A program made the translations under genes and the position numbers. Positions 62,201-64,000 of a stretch of DNA of 64,000 nt are shown in pieces. Source of the stretch: Tenebrio molitor (Eukaryota; Arthropoda; Insecta; Coleoptera; Tenebrionidae); contig NC_091050.1 of the NCBI RefSeq assembly GCF_963966145.1, positions 21,390,001 through 21,454,000 of the forward strand, read 5' to 3'. Below the pieces are notes generated by a model, which saw nothing but the letters and a program-made list of their open reading frames with translations, was not told the origin of the DNA and ran no database searches. How positions within the stretch are numbered: position 1 is the stretch's first letter; every line of letters begins with the position of its first letter.

Positions 62201-64000
62201 AACAACTCAACAAATTTTTATCGGACCAATTTTTTTTATGTGACACCTTCAATAATTTATTCATTGCACCATTTTTTTTTTGTCTTATCGAATTCGACAC
62301 GTAATGTAGAGTACAAAATGTATAAATCGTCCAATTTAACTTAATATCGTTTTCTTTTGCCATTAGATTGGCATTTGACTTGAATTCGTAAAAAGTATCC
62401 AAACATTTGTATTCACTTTATAGTTCGTTTGCTTTAAATACTGCGAACGTAAAAATAGATTATTGATTTTATTCTATTGTTCATTTGATAATTAATGTTT
62501 ATTATTAATTTACTGCAAATATTTATGTCTTTGTCGGATGGTAATACAAAGGTTCACTGTTAACAGTGTAAATATGAAATGAAGGCAATATCACAGAAAA
62601 CAATAATTACAACTTTATTTACTAATTGTGTATTTGACCTTAATGGCATAATGACTGTTGTTATTGCAGGGTTTGTTGTATGGCTTATAATCTGTGCAAA
62701 TATTTATGAAAATAGAAAATATTGAATACAAAAGTCCATCCGAGAATATATTTTTTTTCAGTAAATCTCTCAGATGATTAAAAAATATCACACACCTAAG
62801 GTGCCTAACGATTACAAAAAAAAAAAAAAAAATCGAATAAAGTTAGATTAATTAGTTAGATTAGATTCAGGTAACAGTGTTACGAAAGTATAATGTTTTT
62901 TAATTTAAAACAGTTGTAATAATTCTTGTTGAAATTGTTGTGACCTAACTATAATAATTTTCTAATTAAATTTGTGGATTGAATCCTAAATTTAAAATAA
63001 TTCAAATTTGCTCAAATTTTCACAAGTTTCAAGTCTGTTATATTCAACTTAAATGATCAGAAATTTGATGTGTACTTTGTGATTTGTCTCGATGGAAATT
63101 GAAATAAGGAAAACAAATTTACAACCACGCCTTGCAGATACTTTTTTTCGTCATACATTGTACATATCAATGTTCTTTAATCTTTTCAGCTGCCGAAACC
63201 TTATCACTTCTCAAAATGCGTTCGCATGACTTTTTTTTTCTTTTTTTAGAGTTACAACTACAAAGTACAAATTATTATCGTTTACTTGTGGTTTCCTGCT
63301 ATTAACTAATTGTTTGCCTTATAACATCTCGGAGCCCCAGGAATTTAAAGCCATTGCTGTAGATCATAAACGCTCCAGGGGTATTCTAAAATTTATGTTT
63401 CTCGCTCAGATCTTCCTGTTGTATGTTCGAATTTATTAATTTTGCATAAGTTGACTCGTTCAAGTTAATTTTTAATTAAATTGAATATCCAACTAATCGT
63501 GCAATGTGCAAACACAGTTTCAGTCCCGAATGCATCGACAAAACAACATCGTTGCTTACCAGCGTGACATTAAGTAAATTTGATTAAATTATTATGAAAT
63601 ATGGTACATCAGTTTCATAAATAGTTTCATAAGTTTTATGAGATTTAAAGCATCTTGTTAAATATTTTTAAATTATCCTTTACCGACTATACGGTCCGCA
63701 ACTTTGTGATTGTGACCATTATTAAATTAGCACCTGTTCGTTGTCCTTGAATTTTTTTTTTATTGTTATAGGTAATTCTTCTTTCGGCTACGATGCCCGC
63801 CGACGTGTTGGACGTAACGAAATCATTTATGCGTAGTCCTGTACGTATTCTTGTAAAAAAAGAAGAACTGACTTTAGAAGGTATCAAACAATTCTTCGTG
63901 TATGTAGAAAGGGAGGATTGGAAGTTGGAAACATTGTGCGATCTGTACGACACTCTGTCCATCACTCAAGCTGTAATCTTTTGCAATACACGCCGTAAGG
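59250..64000 (+). CDS. eIF4A: Eukaryotic initiation factor 4A, 5' part (exons 1-3, runs off the window)
   Basis: Exon 1 59250-59269 (MSVNDR, donor AG|GTAAGT), exon 2 59777-60419, exon 3 63772 to beyond the window end. Phases agree at both junctions. eIF4A is the DEAD-box RNA helicase of the eIF4F cap-binding complex, unwinding 5' leaders in the cytoplasm. Visible motifs: 'YDGPPGMDPDGVIESNW' N-terminal signature, Q motif 'GFEKPSAIQQRAI', motif I 'AQSGTGKT', Ia 'PTRELAQQ', Ib 'TPGR', II 'DEAD', III 'SAT', then 'VIFCNTRRK' (motif IV) at the edge. About 290 of roughly 400 residues are present; the C-terminal RecA domain continues outside. No defects. Confidence 0.97.
59270..59776 (+). other. eIF4A intron 1
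   Basis: GT..AG intron of 507 bp. Its middle (59450-59700) is unusually rich in CG dinucleotides for this window (GCGGCCGCCGAGCC, CTCGGCGCCGCCGCC), like a promoter-proximal regulatory or unmethylated region. Open frames through it on both strands reflect the composition, not coding. Confidence 0.7.
60420..63771 (+). other. eIF4A intron 2 with fold-back repeats
   Basis: GT..AG intron of 3352 bp. It contains a fold-back element at 61367-61484 (ATGGTATAAGTGGGTTATTT / AATAACCCACGTATGCCAT, with GAGGGCTTGCCCGAG centre) and two tandem units at 61567-61640 (ATAACCCACGGTGC.AATGGCAACGTGGGTTA). Apart from these I see only A+T-rich unique sequence. Confidence 0.75.
61367..61640. repeat. GTGGGTTAT fold-back and tandem units in eIF4A intron 2
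   Basis: The outer arms ATGGTATAAGTGGGTTA and TAACCCACGTATGCCAT pair; the inner ATTACCCACGAGAGG pairs with CTCGAGTGGGTA. Immediately right, ACCCACGGTGC(T/A)AATGGCAACGTGGGT occurs twice, each itself an inverted pair. Probably a MITE plus satellite-like expansion of its end. Confidence 0.6.

Overview
The window looks like gene-poor, repeat-dense insect chromosomal DNA. It is A+T-rich. Two multi-exon host genes sit at the right end: a membrane glycoprotein of the APD1-4-like (DUF4792/DUF4793) type and the 5' part of the translation factor eIF4A. The transposon mix (P-like, DUF4817 mariner, PIF/Harbinger, Crypton, Ty3/gypsy, dimeric tRNA SINE, Polinton) fits an insect. A beetle is my guess, but nothing in the window proves the order.

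Layout. 0-5 kb: MITEs and nested inverted-repeat elements plus a Crypton recombinase remnant. 5.3-5.85 kb: an interlocked inverted repeat with order A-B-A'-B'. 7.9-13.5 kb: a large TA-flanked element holding a mariner relic. 13.7-15.2 and 20.8-23.8 kb: P-like elements, one nested inside another, both nested copies keeping 8-bp target duplications. 17.8-19.7 and 39.7-41.7 kb: two antisense solo LTRs of one family. 25.4-35.7 kb: a decayed Ty3/gypsy element preceded by a duplicated block holding a tRNA SINE. 42-52.6 kb: non-LTR remnants and stacks of mariner, Tc1 and Harbinger pieces. 54.2-57 kb: the APD1-4-like gene. 59.25 kb to the window end: eIF4A.

The standout is at 28,811-34,559: a 5.75-kb Maverick/Polinton (adintovirus-like) element with AG..CT ends, terminal inverted repeats of about 200 bp and a perfect 6-bp target duplication (CATCCC). 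It sits inside the integrase region of the gypsy relic. It is internally reduced: I see no DNA polymerase, integrase or packaging ATPase. It keeps a tight same-strand array: a 5'-truncated capsid-like gene, a pX/membrane-active-like small protein, an adenain-type protease broken by a frameshift, two small proteins of unknown role (one with two membrane segments), and a complete secreted-type matrix metalloproteinase of 528 residues with cysteine switch, HExxHxxGxxH zinc site and four-bladed hemopexin domain. Several genes begin in the context AATAAATG, so the upstream gene's polyadenylation signal overlaps the next start codon, and the metalloproteinase shares this layout. That suggests it is a true gene of the element and not a passenger host fragment.
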